64,000 nt of DNA from Cinclus cinclus. Lineage: Eukaryota; Chordata; Aves; Passeriformes; Cinclidae. The notes beneath the pieces were generated by a model that was not told the origin of the DNA, ran no database searches, and worked only from the letters and a program-made list of their open reading frames with translations. Below are positions 63,952 to 64,000 of the stretch, piece by piece (within the stretch, counting starts at the first letter, position 1; every line of letters begins with the position of its first letter). The translations under genes and the position numbers were made by a program. Location: the NCBI RefSeq assembly GCF_963662255.1, contig NC_085067.1, positions 5,918,428-5,982,427 on the forward strand. The letters are read 5' to 3'.

Positions 63952-64000
63952 CTATGATATGGGTTTGGAACAAAAAAAAAAAAAGAAAGAAAGAAAAAAG

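Overview
The window is vertebrate nuclear DNA, almost certainly from a bird. Genes are split into short exons with GT-AG introns. Two 3'-truncated CR1 LINE tails of the avian type are present, and the five recognisable genes stand in an order I know from human 17q12: AP2B1, RASL10B, GAS2L2, MMP28, TAF15. From memory, birds carry this block on a small chromosome (chicken 19). The form of the CR1 tails leans towards a songbird or other neoavian, but that is inference. No bacterial, plasmid, CRISPR, tRNA or rRNA features were seen.

Layout. Bases 1-18910 hold the 3' end of AP2B1 on the + strand: the last four coding exons, large introns and a 3'UTR of about 2.1 kb with two polyadenylation signals. 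Bases 18910-20990 look intergenic. Bases 20990-22650 are a strong CpG island, the likely promoter and non-coding first exon of RASL10B, whose three coding exons lie at 24253-27594 (+). A convergent region of about 3.4 kb separates it from GAS2L2 (six coding exons, 31006-35065, - strand). MMP28 follows on the - strand (eight coding exons, 38488-53352) with its own CpG island at the 5' end. After about 5.8 kb without a recognisable gene come the last eight coding exons of TAF15 (59454-63951, - strand), which runs off the right edge.

Splice junctions were worked out by hand and every reconstructed reading frame stays open: AP2B1 133 C-terminal residues, RASL10B 203 residues (complete), GAS2L2 757 (complete), MMP28 504 (complete), TAF15 224 C-terminal residues.

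The genes do not form a pathway. They encode a clathrin-adaptor appendage, an atypical Ras-like GTPase, an actin-microtubule crosslinker, a secreted metalloprotease and a nuclear RNA-binding protein. Their neighbourhood is an ancient one, mirrored by the paralogous AP1B1-RASL10A-GAS2L1-EWSR1 block on human 22q12. I found no new gene system. The points most worth a second look are the very short RGG tail of TAF15, a hexanucleotide repeat abutting the MMP28 exon 1 splice donor, a perfect 17-bp hairpin and a 350-bp duplication in AP2B1 introns, and an LTR fragment inside MMP28.
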